Shown here piece by piece: positions 9,042 to 16,289 of a DNA stretch of 44,609 bases. How positions within the stretch are numbered: the first letter of the stretch is position 1; every line of letters begins with the position of its first letter. This DNA comes from Spirochaetales bacterium (lineage in GTDB: Bacteria; Spirochaetota; Spirochaetia; CADAEX01). The DNA is taken from positions 1-44,609 of the forward strand of contig JACKPD010000019.1 in assembly GCA_024233785.1 (NCBI GenBank), read 5' to 3'. A program made the position numbers and the translations under genes. Under the pieces are notes generated by a model. It did no database searches. It saw only the letters and a program-made list of their open reading frames with translations, and had not been told where the DNA came from.

Positions 9042-9905
9042 TCAGGAAAGATGCTTATACCATACATTCATGGATTCAATACCGGTTGAAATATTGGTAT
9101 TGCTGATGAGAGTACCGCTGTATTTATAATTACTGCTTTTGAAAACAGCATTCATAGCGGTAGAATTAAGTCTTGCTATTGTGTAGAGGGTTTTAACCGG
9201 GCCTTCTTTCAGATACGCCTCAAGCGCATTCATAAGTTTTCCCGCAAGTCCGTATCCCCTGTATTCCGGGCTTACAGCGAAATCTGTCATTTCGGCATTG
9301 AGTTCATCAAGGTCTTTTTCTGCTGAGGCTGCGGCAGTAATTATTCCCTTATCAGTAATAATCATATAATCAACATTTGCATTCATGGTTCCGGCAATAT
9401 ACTGTGCGCTTGAAAGGGGAAACGGGTAATTTGGGAACTGAATCCCGTAAAAATCTGCGAGAGGTGCTGCGTCTGATTTATCAGCCTTCCTGATTTCAAA
9501 CCCGCCAGGTTTACCCGCCCGGCCGGCGGGGGTTTTTCCACCGGAAAGAAGAGCCGCAACAGCCTCTCCGGCTTCTGTTTCAATAAAAACAGATCTTTCA
9601 CTGTCATAATATTTGCATGCGAATATACAGTCATCCCCGTTACGGAAAAAAGATGGAATATAGGCTTCAAGCCTGTATCCTGCCAGAAAAAAGAGAGGAT
9701 AATCGGCAGATCTTATCTTTGCAAAGCTTTTACCGTATCTGTTTTCAACGCAGAGCCTGTCAATATAGTCAATAACGTTTTTTTTATCTGAGTCAGGATC
9801 AAGTTTCATCAGATATACCCTGCTGTTATTCCTGCCGTGCTGGAGTACGGTTTTTCCTATATATTCTATTTTATCAATTTTACTGTTTTCAATATTAACC
9901 ATCAT
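9042..9905 (-). CDS. ablB: Beta-lysine N6-acetyltransferase
   Basis: Acetylates beta-lysine from AblA with acetyl-CoA to give N-epsilon-acetyl-beta-lysine, a compatible solute. The protein begins MMVNIENSKIDKIEYIGKTV, where the IGKTVLQHG stretch is typical of AblB N-termini. A GNAT domain fills about residues 130-287, with the acetyl-CoA loop SPEYRGYGLAGKL. The frame is open further upstream to 10031, but that part lies wholly inside ablA; the ATG pair at 9902-9905 has GAAGGGAAGAG just before it and overlaps the ablA stop, so translation is coupled. A GC-rich stretch (coding for KTPAGRAGKPGG) joins the N-terminal domain to the GNAT domain and forms a terminator-like hairpin on the opposite strand. 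Confidence 0.9.
   Translation of the reverse strand: MMVNIENSKIDKIEYIGKTVLQHGRNNSRVYLMKLDPDSDKKNVIDYIDRLCVENRYGKSFAKIRSADYPLFFLAGYRLEAYIPSFFRNGDDCIFACKYYDSERSVFIETEAGEAVAALLSGGKTPAGRAGKPGGFEIRKADKSDAAPLADFYGIQFPNYPFPLSSAQYIAGTMNANVDYMIITDKGIITAAASAEKDLDELNAEMTDFAVSPEYRGYGLAGKLMNALEAYLKEGPVKTLYTIARLNSTAMNAVFKSSNYKYSGTLISNTNISTGIESMNVWYKHLS
9514..9537 (+). terminator. Terminator-like GC hairpin with T-run, antisense inside ablB
   Basis: CCCGCC (9514-9519) pairs with GGCGGG (9525-9530) around a 5-base loop; GG and five T follow on the + strand. Since the SHOCT gene ends flush against ablB, this is the first terminator-shaped element that its transcript would meet, about 470 bases past its stop. 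It may equally be a by-product of the Gly/Ala/Pro linker it encodes in ablB. Confidence 0.4.
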
Positions 9906-11208
9906 TCTCTTCCCTTCTTTTAAAGCGCGGATTATTGCCGGGTATAAGGGTATTTGCCTTGTCATATTCACAGAGGAGTCTTTCAATACCGACAGAGTCC
10001 ATGTGTTTTTTCCAATTTTCAGAAAAATCAAGACGGCAGTCCCTGCAGTTGTTATCGCAGTAGCTGGTATGATAGGACCGGGGCTCTGAATATGTAGAAA
10101 TTACACCTTCGTAATTTCTGAGTACAATTTTATTGGATGACCAGGAAATAAGATAATTTGGAAGAACAGGTATTTTCCCGCCGCCTCCAGGCGCATCAAC
10201 GACATAAGTTGGAACACAAAATCCGCTTGTATGCCCTATCATGTTTTCAATTATCTCCACCCCCTTGCCTACTGAAGTCCTGAAGTGGTTAAGCCCTTCT
10301 GAAAGATCGCACTGATAAAGGTAATAAGGCCGCACCCTGTTTTTGACCAGCATCTGGCAGAGTTTTTTAATAATCCTGGGGCAGTCGTTTACATCGCGAA
10401 GCAGCACAGACTGGTTTCCAAGCGGGATGCCGGCTTCCGCTAACTTTGCCACAGCTTCCCTGGAAGCCTCTGTTATTTCCTTCGGATGATTGAAATGGGT
10501 ATTAATCCAGAGGTTCTTATATTTTTTAAGAATAGCGACCAGGGAATCAGTAATTCTGAAAGGAAGCACGACGGGCATTCTGGTTCCGATCCTTATAACC
10601 TCTACATGCTCAATGGATGAAATCCCGGAAAGTATCCAGTCAAGGTAATTATCAGAAAGCATAAAAGGATCTCCTCCTGAAAGCAAAACATCCCTTATCT
10701 GTTTGTTGTCTCTTATATATTCAATTCCTTTAAGAATAGATTCCCTCTCCGGAATGGAATCAATATCCCCCACTTTCCTTTTTCTTGTGCAGTGCCTGCA
10801 GTACATGGAGCAGATATTCGATATATGGAAAAGTACCCTGTCAGGATACCGGTGGGTTATCCCTTCCACAGGGCTGTCCGCATCTTCTGAAAGCGGATCG
10901 CTCATATCATTTTTAAGTATTTCAAGTTCCCGTTTATCCGGAAAAGCCTGTTTGAAAACAGGATCATTTTTGTAATTATCAATATCAATAAGCGAAAGAT
11001 AATACGGCGTGATGCTGACAGGAAACCGCTCTGTAGTCATCTCAAGTAATTTCCGCTCATCATCACTGAAAACTATTCCTGTAAGTTCTTCAAACTTTTC
11101 CACAGTCCGGATTGCATGCCTTAGCTGCCATGCCCAGTCTTTCCAGTTTGATTTCATGCTTTTCTGATAAAAATATTCCCTGATCCTGTTCTTTTCAGTC
11201 TTAACCAT
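9895..11208 (-). CDS. ablA: Lysine 2,3-aminomutase
   Basis: Radical-SAM, PLP-dependent enzyme that turns L-lysine into L-beta-lysine. The 437-residue protein has the [4Fe-4S] motif CSMYCRHC (C133, C137, C140), the SGGDPFMLSD segment, and the PLP-lysine motif DAPGGGGKIPVLP near residue 350. A Cys-rich C-terminus (CDNNCRDC) matches the zinc site of lysine aminomutases. Length is normal for the family. The ATG at 11208 is preceded by GGAGGATAG. ablB overlaps its 3' end, so together they make N-epsilon-acetyl-beta-lysine rather than catabolising lysine. A promoter (TTGATA, 16 bases, TATAAT) is visible about 115-140 bases upstream within the shared region with the divergent MarR gene, leaving a leader of about 108 bases. 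Confidence 0.93.
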   Translation of the reverse strand: MVKTEKNRIREYFYQKSMKSNWKDWAWQLRHAIRTVEKFEELTGIVFSDDERKLLEMTTERFPVSITPYYLSLIDIDNYKNDPVFKQAFPDKRELEILKNDMSDPLSEDADSPVEGITHRYPDRVLFHISNICSMYCRHCTRKRKVGDIDSIPERESILKGIEYIRDNKQIRDVLLSGGDPFMLSDNYLDWILSGISSIEHVEVIRIGTRMPVVLPFRITDSLVAILKKYKNLWINTHFNHPKEITEASREAVAKLAEAGIPLGNQSVLLRDVNDCPRIIKKLCQMLVKNRVRPYYLYQCDLSEGLNHFRTSVGKGVEIIENMIGHTSGFCVPTYVVDAPGGGGKIPVLPNYLISWSSNKIVLRNYEGVISTYSEPRSYHTSYCDNNCRDCRLDFSENWKKHMDSVGIERLLCEYDKANTLIPGNNPRFKRREENDG

Positions 11209-11227
11209 CTATCCTCCAATTCAATTT

Positions 11228-11240
11228 TATACTTAGTATA
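11228..11240. repeat. Small palindrome in the ablA leader
   Basis: TATACT-T-AGTATA is a perfect 13-base palindrome 20 bases before the ablA start, between its predicted transcription start and the ribosome site. It may be a second regulator site or chance in AT-rich DNA. Confidence 0.3.
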
Positions 11241-11322
11241 CTCTTTTTATATATCATTATAATTATTTTATATTATTATATTATATATATTTAGCATCTT
11301 TCGTTTACATAGTTGCCTATAT

Positions 11323-11350
11323 ATTATACTTTCTTTCTAAGAAATATCAA
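11323..11350 (-). promoter_or_regulatory. Promoter of ablAB
   Basis: On the minus strand: -35 TTGATA (11350-11345), 16-base spacer, -10 TATAAT (11328-11323). Transcription would start near 11316, about 108 bases before the ablA ATG. The -35 lies inside the left arm of the inverted repeat at 11344-11374. Confidence 0.6.
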
Positions 11351-11374
11351 TACCTTCAGGAAATCTATTGATAT
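11344..11374. promoter_or_regulatory. Inverted repeat shared by divergent ablA and marR promoters (candidate MarR operator)
   Basis: ATATCAATA (11344-11352) and TATTGATAT (11366-11374) are perfect 9-base inverted arms, with centres 22 bases apart (two helical turns). Each arm contains a TTGATA -35 box pointing outward, one for ablA and one for marR. A dimeric repressor bound here would block both genes. Confidence 0.6.
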
Positions 11375-11396
11375 CAGGATAATTAAAATCTATATT
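11368..11396 (+). promoter_or_regulatory. Promoter of the MarR gene, probably leaderless
   Basis: TTGATA (11368-11373), 17-base spacer, TATATT (11391-11396). Six bases later comes the ATG at 11403, where transcription itself should begin. No Shine-Dalgarno is present. Confidence 0.6.
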
Positions 11397-11402
11397 TAGG
11401 TA

Positions 11403-11834
11403 ATGAATGATGATCACTTTTTAAAAATGTTTTTATCTTTAAGAAAAATTATTCAATCCATGGATATTCATTCCAAAAAACTGCTCAAGCTTTATGGAGT
11501 GACAGGATCCCAGATCTATCTTCTCAGAATAATTAGAAACTCAAATGATATTACAATTTCAGGTATAGCAAAAAAAGCATCACTGAGGCAGGCAACAGTA
11601 ACAGATATATTATCCAGGCTTGAAAAAGCAGGCTGTATAATTGTTACAAAAGGATCGGCTGACAAACGTAACAAATACATTACGCTTACTGAAAAAAGCG
11701 AAAGCATACTTGCACACAGCCCGTCTTTTTTCGAGAATGATTTTATTACAGAGTTTTCAAAACTTGATGATTGGGAGAAAAATTATCTGTTAAGCGCCCT
11801 GCAGCGTATATCGCAAATCATGAATAGTAAATAA
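11403..11834 (+). CDS. MarR family transcriptional regulator
   Basis: A 143-residue winged-helix protein. The middle part shows the MarR pattern: VTGSQIYLLRII, then ISGIAKKASLRQATVTDILSRLEKAGCI (helix-turn-helix), then the wing with the conserved ADKRNKYITLT (family D-x-R). It is divergent from ablAB and shares a promoter region with it, so it is the obvious candidate to repress ablAB and itself. MarR-type regulators also stand next to ectoine genes in halophiles, which makes salt or osmolyte control of ablAB plausible, though that is inference. The ATG at 11403 is chosen because an in-register -10 lies six bases upstream and there is no later good start. Confidence 0.85.
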   Translation: MNDDHFLKMFLSLRKIIQSMDIHSKKLLKLYGVTGSQIYLLRIIRNSNDITISGIAKKASLRQATVTDILSRLEKAGCIIVTKGSADKRNKYITLTEKSESILAHSPSFFENDFITEFSKLDDWEKNYLLSALQRISQIMNSK

Positions 11835-12018
11835 ACATTTTTTAAAGAAGTTGCCGGACAATTCAGGAGTTTCACCGGATCTCAATACTTATTGAAAATT
11901 TAAAAAGAAAATATGTTATTGTTGCTGTATAATTATCAGCATTATCTTTATTAAATTTTTAAGCAGGATATAATAGTGCTATATAAAATATTATTATCTT
12001 CTGAATTCAGGAAGGAAT

Positions 12019-13053
12019 ATGCCTTTAACTATTAAGGATATAGCAAGAATTGCAGGAGTAAGCCACTCAACAGTCTCAAGAGGCCTTAACGGCAAACCTG
12101 GAGTTTCTGATGAGCTCCGGGATAAAATCAAACAGATTGCCAGCGACCTGGGATTTGAGTTCAATGCGAATGCAAGAAGTCTAAGCACCGCAAAAACCGG
12201 AACTATCGGGATTATTTACGATGAAGAGAATTATGAATCAACCCTGCATATTTATTCGATGGGCCTGCTCAGATACATGAGGAATAGTCTTGAACGTGAG
12301 GACCTTGACGCAATCATAACTTTTTCAAAAAACCGGTTTACAGGATATGATAATATTGAAAAACTCATAAACAAAAGAAAGGTTGACGGGCTTATTATTA
12401 TCAGTTCAAAAATTGATATCAAAACAATTCATTTCCTTAATGATGCAAAAATACCATTTGTCTTTTCCCACCAGATACCTGATGAAAATTTCGGAGATGT
12501 TGACTCAGTCTACTGCGACCATTTTAACGGAGGATATATTGCCGGGGGACATCTGATAAAACAGGGATGCAGGAAATTATTGTGCATTGCAAGAAAAGAC
12601 AACAGAAAAGAATTCCAGATGAGGACTGCGGGGTTTACGTCAGCCGCACGTGACAGCGGATTAGAAATTGATAAACAATCTGTTATAACGGGAGGATATA
12701 CTTTTATAGACGGTTACAATACAGCCATCGCCAATTTGGACAGAATTAAAAAATCAGACGGAATATTTATACACACAGATCTTAAGGCGCTCGGAGTTAT
12801 ATCAGCCCTGTCAGAAAGAAATATTTCTGTTCCGGATGATATTTGCGTCATCGGATATGATGATACCGAATTGTGCACTTTTATAAAACCCTCTCTTACA
12901 TCTATTCAGCAGCCCAGTGAAAAAATAGCCGTACAGACATGCGAAAGGCTTATTGAGCTGCTGAACGGCTCCAGAGAAATAAAAACAAAAAAAATAATAT
13001 TACCTCCCAGGCTTATTGAAAGAGATTCTTCGAATAGAAAAATCCGTAATTAA
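12019..13053 (+). CDS. LacI family transcriptional regulator
   Basis: A 344-residue LacI/GalR repressor. The N-terminal DNA-binding domain is clear: TIKDIARIAGVSHSTVSRGLNG, then the hinge helix region FNANARSLST. Residues about 60-340 form a periplasmic-binding-protein-like sugar domain, with GGHLIKQGCRKLL and the C-terminal VPDDICVIGYDDTE signature. The ATG has AGGAAGGAAT upstream, and a TATAAT lies at 11969. The next gene is a PfkB kinase whose promoter carries a CG-centred palindrome of the LacI type, so this protein probably controls that kinase in response to its sugar. The effector cannot be read from the sequence. Confidence 0.93.
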   Translation: MPLTIKDIARIAGVSHSTVSRGLNGKPGVSDELRDKIKQIASDLGFEFNANARSLSTAKTGTIGIIYDEENYESTLHIYSMGLLRYMRNSLEREDLDAIITFSKNRFTGYDNIEKLINKRKVDGLIIISSKIDIKTIHFLNDAKIPFVFSHQIPDENFGDVDSVYCDHFNGGYIAGGHLIKQGCRKLLCIARKDNRKEFQMRTAGFTSAARDSGLEIDKQSVITGGYTFIDGYNTAIANLDRIKKSDGIFIHTDLKALGVISALSERNISVPDDICVIGYDDTELCTFIKPSLTSIQQPSEKIAVQTCERLIELLNGSREIKTKKIILPPRLIERDSSNRKIRN

Positions 13054-13109
13054 GTTAATCATTCCGGCCTGATTCAGGCGGATACAGCAAATATTTGGAA
13101 ATAATAGTA

Positions 13110-13138
13110 TTTACAAATTATCTCAATATCATTAAAAT
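13110..13138 (+). promoter_or_regulatory. Promoter of the PfkB kinase gene
   Basis: TTTACA (13110-13115), 17-base spacer, TAAAAT (13133-13138). Transcription would start near 13145. A perfect 12-base palindrome AAAATGCATTTT (13134-13145) covers the -10. Confidence 0.6.
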
Positions 13139-13151
13139 GCATTTTGTTTCT

Positions 13152-13167
13152 ACGCACACGTGTGTGT
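13152..13167. promoter_or_regulatory. Candidate LacI-family operator
   Basis: ACGCACAC-GTGTGTGT is a 16-base palindrome with a central CG and one mismatched pair. A central CpG is the usual mark of LacI-family operators. It lies just after the predicted transcription start and ends two bases before the AAGGAG ribosome site, where a bound repressor would block transcription. Confidence 0.65.
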
Positions 13168-13182
13168 TTAAGGAGTTTTATC

Positions 13183-14079
13183 ATGGATAACAAAGTATAT
13201 GATGCAGTACATATCGGGCATTATACAAAAGACACAATAGTTACCTTAAAAGGCGGTACACGTATTGTAGACGGAGGCGGTTTTAACTACGGCGCCCACG
13301 CAACACATGCTTTAGGTCTTGATGTCCTTGCGATAACAAGACTTGCAAAAGAAGATTCTCATGTTGTCGATGAGCTGAACAGGACAGGGATCAAAACATC
13401 GGCAGTTTATACTGATAAATCAACCTGTCTTAAAATGGATTATCCTTCAGAAAATCCTGATGAAAGGATTTTCACTGTTACAAGCGTTGCCGCGCCTTTT
13501 GAAGCAAGCGACATACAGAATATCAGGGGAAAAGCGTTTGTCGCTGCACCGTCATTTCTCGGCGAAATGGATATGACCTTTATTAAAGCCATGAAAGAAA
13601 GATGCAGGTACCTTGCTCTTGATGTGCAGGGATTTGTCAGGGTTGTCTACGGAAACACCGTAAAATATGAACAGTGGAAAGAGCAGAGGGAAATTCTGCC
13701 GATGGTTGATTTTTTCAAGGTTGATATAGCGGAAGCGGAATTCATGACAGGGACAAAAGACCGGCACGAAGCCGCAAAGATGCTTAAGGCAATGGGTCCT
13801 GCCGAGATAGTCCTGACTCATAAATCAGGATTACTTATTTACGACGGGAAAGAGTATTTTGAAGCAGAATTCCACCCGAAAGAACTTATCGGAAGAAGCG
13901 GCAGGGGCGATACCTGCATTTCTACATATTCGGGCTGCAGACTCTCCATGCCGCCGGAGAAGGCAGTAATCTGGACAGCTGCCCTTGCGAGTCTCAAGAT
14001 GGAAAAAGAAGGTCCTTTTACCGGGACAAAAAAAGATGTTGAAAACATGATTGCTGGAAAATACAAAATTGAAATATAA
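13183..14079 (+). CDS. PfkB family carbohydrate kinase, substrate unknown
   Basis: Ribokinase-fold sugar or nucleoside kinase of 298 residues. Visible are the N-terminal glycine-rich stretch DGGGFNYGAHATHALG, KVDIAEAEFMTG (family K-x-N/D-x-x-E), and the ATP/catalytic motif GRSGRGDT with the base Asp at 243. The frame is open back to a TTG at 13144, but that codon sits at the predicted transcription start and before the operator; ATG 13183 has AAGGAG 8 bases upstream and is the start used here. The Cof-type phosphatase gene overlaps its end, so the pair is co-expressed. Control by the adjacent LacI protein is likely. The substrate cannot be named. Confidence 0.87.
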   Translation: MDNKVYDAVHIGHYTKDTIVTLKGGTRIVDGGGFNYGAHATHALGLDVLAITRLAKEDSHVVDELNRTGIKTSAVYTDKSTCLKMDYPSENPDERIFTVTSVAAPFEASDIQNIRGKAFVAAPSFLGEMDMTFIKAMKERCRYLALDVQGFVRVVYGNTVKYEQWKEQREILPMVDFFKVDIAEAEFMTGTKDRHEAAKMLKAMGPAEIVLTHKSGLLIYDGKEYFEAEFHPKELIGRSGRGDTCISTYSGCRLSMPPEKAVIWTAALASLKMEKEGPFTGTKKDVENMIAGKYKIEI

Positions 14080-14875
14080 ACTTATAATATCCGATGTTGA
14101 CGGCACTCTGCTTGACAACAGCCATCAGATTACTGAAGAAAACAGAAAAGCCGTCTCCGAATTCAGGGCGGCCGGAGGACTATTTTCACTGGCAACAGGT
14201 AGAATTGAAAAAACTGCCCGCGCCATCCATAGTGAACTTTCGCTTGATCTGCCCCTGATCCTCTATAACGGAGCCAAAATCATCGACCTTAAAGATAACA
14301 GGACAATTTACGAAAAGCACCTTAGCCGTGAGCAGGCGGAAGCAGCGCTTAAAGCTCTGTCAGCTTATCCGGTTTCAGTGATTTTTTATTCTGACAATGA
14401 GGGATATACTCCCGATTATACTGAGAACATAAAAAAACACGCAGAAATGGAAGGAATTCTTCCAAACCTCTCAGCCGGCATGTCAGAGGTAAACCTTTCC
14501 CGTGTAAACAAGATACTGTTCGCAGGAAATGACGATGAAGGGGACGATCTTCTCTTTGCCGGTTATTTAAGGGAATATGAAAAATTATGTCCTGATTTGC
14601 CTGCCATAGTCCGGTCAAACAAAAAGTACCTTGAGATTCTCCCTGAAGGGGTAAACAAGGGGACTGCTGTTGAATTCCTGGCCAGGCATCTCGGAATTGA
14701 TATTGAGGAAGTCATGTGCTTCGGAGATAATCTCAACGATTTCGAGATGATTGAAAAAGCAGGCATGGGGGTCGCAATGGGTAACGGACATGATGCCCTT
14801 AAAAAGATCGCAGGACTTGTTGCTCCCGCAAATACTGAATCAGGAGTAGCAGCTGTTATCAGAAAATATCTTTAA
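14051..14875 (+). CDS. Cof-type HAD-IIB sugar phosphatase
   Basis: HAD-superfamily phosphatase of the Cof/YbiV group, which removes phosphate from small sugar phosphates. The catalytic motif I is SDVDGTLLDN, motif II is in LATGR, and motifs III and IV are seen as NKGTAVEFLARHLG and CFGDNLNDFEMI. The cap domain lies between about residues 85 and 195. Length (up to 274) is normal. The start is a TTG at 14051 or 14069, inside the end of the kinase gene; neither has a good Shine-Dalgarno, so expression likely depends on translation of the kinase. Together with the kinase it may adjust the level of one phosphorylated sugar. Confidence 0.85.
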   Translation: MLENTKLKYKLIISDVDGTLLDNSHQITEENRKAVSEFRAAGGLFSLATGRIEKTARAIHSELSLDLPLILYNGAKIIDLKDNRTIYEKHLSREQAEAALKALSAYPVSVIFYSDNEGYTPDYTENIKKHAEMEGILPNLSAGMSEVNLSRVNKILFAGNDDEGDDLLFAGYLREYEKLCPDLPAIVRSNKKYLEILPEGVNKGTAVEFLARHLGIDIEEVMCFGDNLNDFEMIEKAGMGVAMGNGHDALKKIAGLVAPANTESGVAAVIRKYL

Positions 14876-14979
14876 CCTGCTTTAAACTATGAGCCTGAAG
14901 GCTGAATCATTAAACCAAAACTCTCACTCTGCATAAAAGACTGATACCTCATTTTTTAATTAAAAATTAAATACCGTGT

Positions 14980-14985
14980 TATAAT
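14980..14985 (+). promoter_or_regulatory. -10 box of the RidA gene
   Basis: A perfect TATAAT. The upstream -35 region is AT-only, inside a 14-base palindrome (14953-14966), and does not match well. Transcription would start near 14992, which rules out the ATG at 14990 and supports translation from 15005. Confidence 0.5.
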
Positions 14986-15004
14986 ATTTATGAGGTTTAT
15001 AAAA

Positions 15005-15382
15005 ATGAAATTATTTAATACTGATAAAGCGCCCTCCCCCGCGGGCCATTACTCCCAGGCGGTTATTCACGGCGGCCTGGTCTACATATCCGGCCAGCTG
15101 CCCGTCGTACCCGTTACTGGTGAAAAAATAACCGGTGAAATAGAGGACCAGGCAAGACAGGCCTTTTTAAACCTTAAAGCCATACTTGACAGCTCAGGAA
15201 GCGGAATAGACAGGGTAATTAAAACAACAGTATACATCTCAGATATTTCACTCTGGAGCAGGGTAAACGTAGTTTATGCAGATTTTTTCGGCAGTCATAA
15301 GCCGGCAAGATCGGTAGTTCCAGCGGGGAAGCTCCATTACGGATTTTTGATTGAAATTGATGCTGTCGCGGCGGTTGATTGA
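15005..15382 (+). CDS. ridA: RidA family enamine/imine deaminase
   Basis: Hydrolyses reactive enamine/imine intermediates (such as 2-aminoacrylate) made by PLP enzymes. The 125-residue protein follows the family closely: KAPSPAGHYSQAV at the N-terminus, YISGQLP, QARQAFLNLKAIL, and the conserved arginine in KPARSVVPAG with the C-terminal IEIDAVA. The start at 15005 is preferred over the in-frame ATG at 14990, because the shorter form matches family length and the -10 box lies too close to the longer start. It is monocistronic by spacing. The window holds several PLP enzymes whose side products it could clear, but no direct link is shown. Confidence 0.93.
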   Translation: MKLFNTDKAPSPAGHYSQAVIHGGLVYISGQLPVVPVTGEKITGEIEDQARQAFLNLKAILDSSGSGIDRVIKTTVYISDISLWSRVNVVYADFFGSHKPARSVVPAGKLHYGFLIEIDAVAAVD

Positions 15383-15451
15383 TAAATAAATCTTTCCACA
15401 GGCCGGGGACAGAGGTGCGGTAATTTAAAATGCAAAAAGGAGAAATAGATT

Positions 15452-16189
15452 ATGTACAAAGTTATTTACGGATTAATGGCATTTTCAGTTTTAGGCACTC
15501 CTTCTGTATTCGCGCAGTCGGGATATGAACAGGATCTGATTAAAACTTCAGAAGGAGATATTGTTATCACATTACTCGGCCACGGAACACTTATGATGGA
15601 ATTCGGAGGGATGGTTATCCACATCGACCCTTACAGCCAGGTTGCCGATTATTCAAAGCTGCCGAAAGCTGATCTTATCCTGTTAACCCATCACCACGGG
15701 GACCATCTTGATAAAAAAGCCCTTTCCAATATTCAGGGGAAAAACACACATCTGATCCTGACATCCATCTGCGCTGAATCACTGGGAAGCGGCATGGTAA
15801 TGAAAAACGGGGATAAAACCTCGTTTAAAGGCATTGATATCGAAGCTGTACCGGCGTATAACATAGCACATAAAAGGGACAGCGGCCAGCCTTTCCATAT
15901 TAAGGGAGAGGGCAACGGGTATGTTCTAAAATTCGGCGATAAAAAAATATATATTGCGGGCGATACGGAAAATATCCCGGAAATGAAAAACCTGAAAGAT
16001 ATATACTGCGCTTTTCTGCCCATGAACCTTCCCTATACAATGACTTCTGAAATGACGGCAGACGCGGCACGCACATTAAAGCCTGCAGTCCTTTATCCCT
16101 ACCACTTCGGAGAGACTGACACATCAGAACTTCTCAGGCTGCTTGAAAAAGACAGGTCTATTGAAGTCAGAATAAGGAAGATGAAATAA
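15452..16189 (+). CDS. Exported metallo-beta-lactamase-fold hydrolase (UlaG-like)
   Basis: A 245-residue metal-dependent hydrolase related to the UPF0173/UlaG group. The N-terminus is a signal peptide with likely cleavage after SVFA near residue 21, so it acts in the periplasm. The metal motif is THHHGDHLD (H80, H82, D84, H85), followed by a His in PAYNIAHK, an Asp in IAGDTENIPEM and a His in LYPYHFGE. The ATG has an AAAAGGAG site. Most UlaG-like proteins are cytoplasmic, so the signal peptide is somewhat unusual. Substrate is unknown. A strong hairpin terminator follows. Confidence 0.88.
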   Translation: MYKVIYGLMAFSVLGTPSVFAQSGYEQDLIKTSEGDIVITLLGHGTLMMEFGGMVIHIDPYSQVADYSKLPKADLILLTHHHGDHLDKKALSNIQGKNTHLILTSICAESLGSGMVMKNGDKTSFKGIDIEAVPAYNIAHKRDSGQPFHIKGEGNGYVLKFGDKKIYIAGDTENIPEMKNLKDIYCAFLPMNLPYTMTSEMTADAARTLKPAVLYPYHFGETDTSELLRLLEKDRSIEVRIRKMK

Positions 16190-16213
16190 CAGGAAATTCC
16201 GGCTTAAGATAAA

Positions 16214-16244
16214 AAAAGGCTGACCTTGGTTCAGGCAGCCTTTT
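16214..16244. terminator. Bidirectional terminator between the hydrolase and the helicase
   Basis: AAAAGGCTG (16214-16222) pairs perfectly with CAGCCTTTT (16236-16244); the loop can add a CCT/AGG stem. The plus strand ends in TTTT and the minus strand runs into seven T, so it can stop both convergent genes. Confidence 0.8.
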
Positions 16245-16289
16245 CACACTAAGCGCGTTAATTATCAGAGATCCCCTTAACACAGGAAA

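Noticed and set aside
9906..10031. Longer N-terminus for ablB (start at 10031)
   Set aside because: The extra 42 residues lie entirely inside ablA and do not resemble AblB; a good ribosome site and ATG pair occur at 9902-9905.
13144..13182. TTG start 13 codons upstream for the PfkB kinase
   Set aside because: It coincides with the predicted transcription start and includes the operator; ATG 13183 has AAGGAG and fits the family N-terminus.
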